In this document: one piece after another, positions 6,030 through 6,084 of the stretch
Position numbering within the stretch: position 1 is the first letter of the stretch
Layout of the letters: each line of letters starts with the position of its first letter
Assembly: GCA_946055175.1 (NCBI GenBank)
Contig: CAMGET010000096.1
Location: 1 to 6,084 of the forward strand
Source of the DNA: an uncultured Roseburia sp.
Lineage (GTDB): Bacteria > Bacillota > Clostridia > Lachnospirales > Lachnospiraceae
DNA length: 6,084 nucleotides
Direction of reading: 5' to 3'
The notes under the pieces: model-generated
What the model saw: only the letters and a program-made list of their open reading frames with translations
Told to the model about the DNA's origin: nothing
Database searches by the model: none
Position numbers and translations under genes: made by a program

Positions 6030-6084
6030 ATAGATATTTAGTTCAGAATTTATATTTATTGTTTCGTATATTGAGGAAGAAAGA
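6030..6084. other. AT-rich tail after the regulator, no gene seen
   Basis: Fifty-five bases up to the window edge. I find no hairpin followed by a T run and no open frame to support. A GAGGAAG stretch near 6074-6080 could be a ribosome binding site for a plus-strand gene just outside the window, but this cannot be judged here. Confidence 0.4.

Noticed and set aside
1..6084. Mobile elements, CRISPR arrays, RNA genes or defence systems
   Set aside because: No transposase, regular spaced repeats, tRNA-like or riboswitch-like structure was seen; the window is almost fully occupied by metabolic genes and their regulator.

Overview
The window looks like a chromosomal sugar-catabolism locus from a low-to-moderate GC Gram-positive anaerobe. 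A clostridial gut or rumen bacterium of the Lachnospiraceae type is most likely. This rests on the strong AAGGAG-type ribosome binding sites, the split transketolase (separate N-terminal subunit), the small FSA/TalC-type transaldolase, and the DUF4867 protein beside an L-fucose-isomerase-like protein. The taxon is inferred from protein style, not from a database match.

Layout. Five genes on the minus strand appear to form one operon, read from right to left: xylulokinase (4806 down to 3334), a DUF4867 cupin-like protein (3306-2674), an L-fucose/L-arabinose isomerase family protein (2655-1171), a transaldolase (1127-474), and the N-terminal transketolase subunit (450-1, cut by the window edge). 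The gaps are 18 to 43 bases. I see no terminator in them, and each gene has its own ribosome binding site. A LacI-family regulator (4965-6029) is divergently transcribed on the plus strand. Between them lies a compact control region of about 158 bases with back-to-back sigma-A-type promoters and five copies of a CTTAA/TTAAG half-site. The last 55 bases (6030-6084) are AT-rich and hold no gene I can support.

How the genes fit together. The isomerase family member probably converts an aldopentose to a ketopentose and the kinase makes D-xylulose 5-phosphate. Transketolase and transaldolase then carry this through the non-oxidative pentose phosphate pathway to fructose 6-phosphate and glyceraldehyde 3-phosphate. 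The LacI-type protein probably senses the sugar and represses both promoters. No classical xylose isomerase (XylA) and no transporter are present in the window, so the fucose-isomerase-like protein may supply the isomerase step. The DUF4867 protein between kinase and isomerase is the least understood part of the locus.

Two start codons were moved from the longest-frame positions. The xylulokinase starts at 4806 rather than 4860, and the regulator at 4965 rather than 4941. In both cases ribosome binding site, promoter position and family N-terminus agree.
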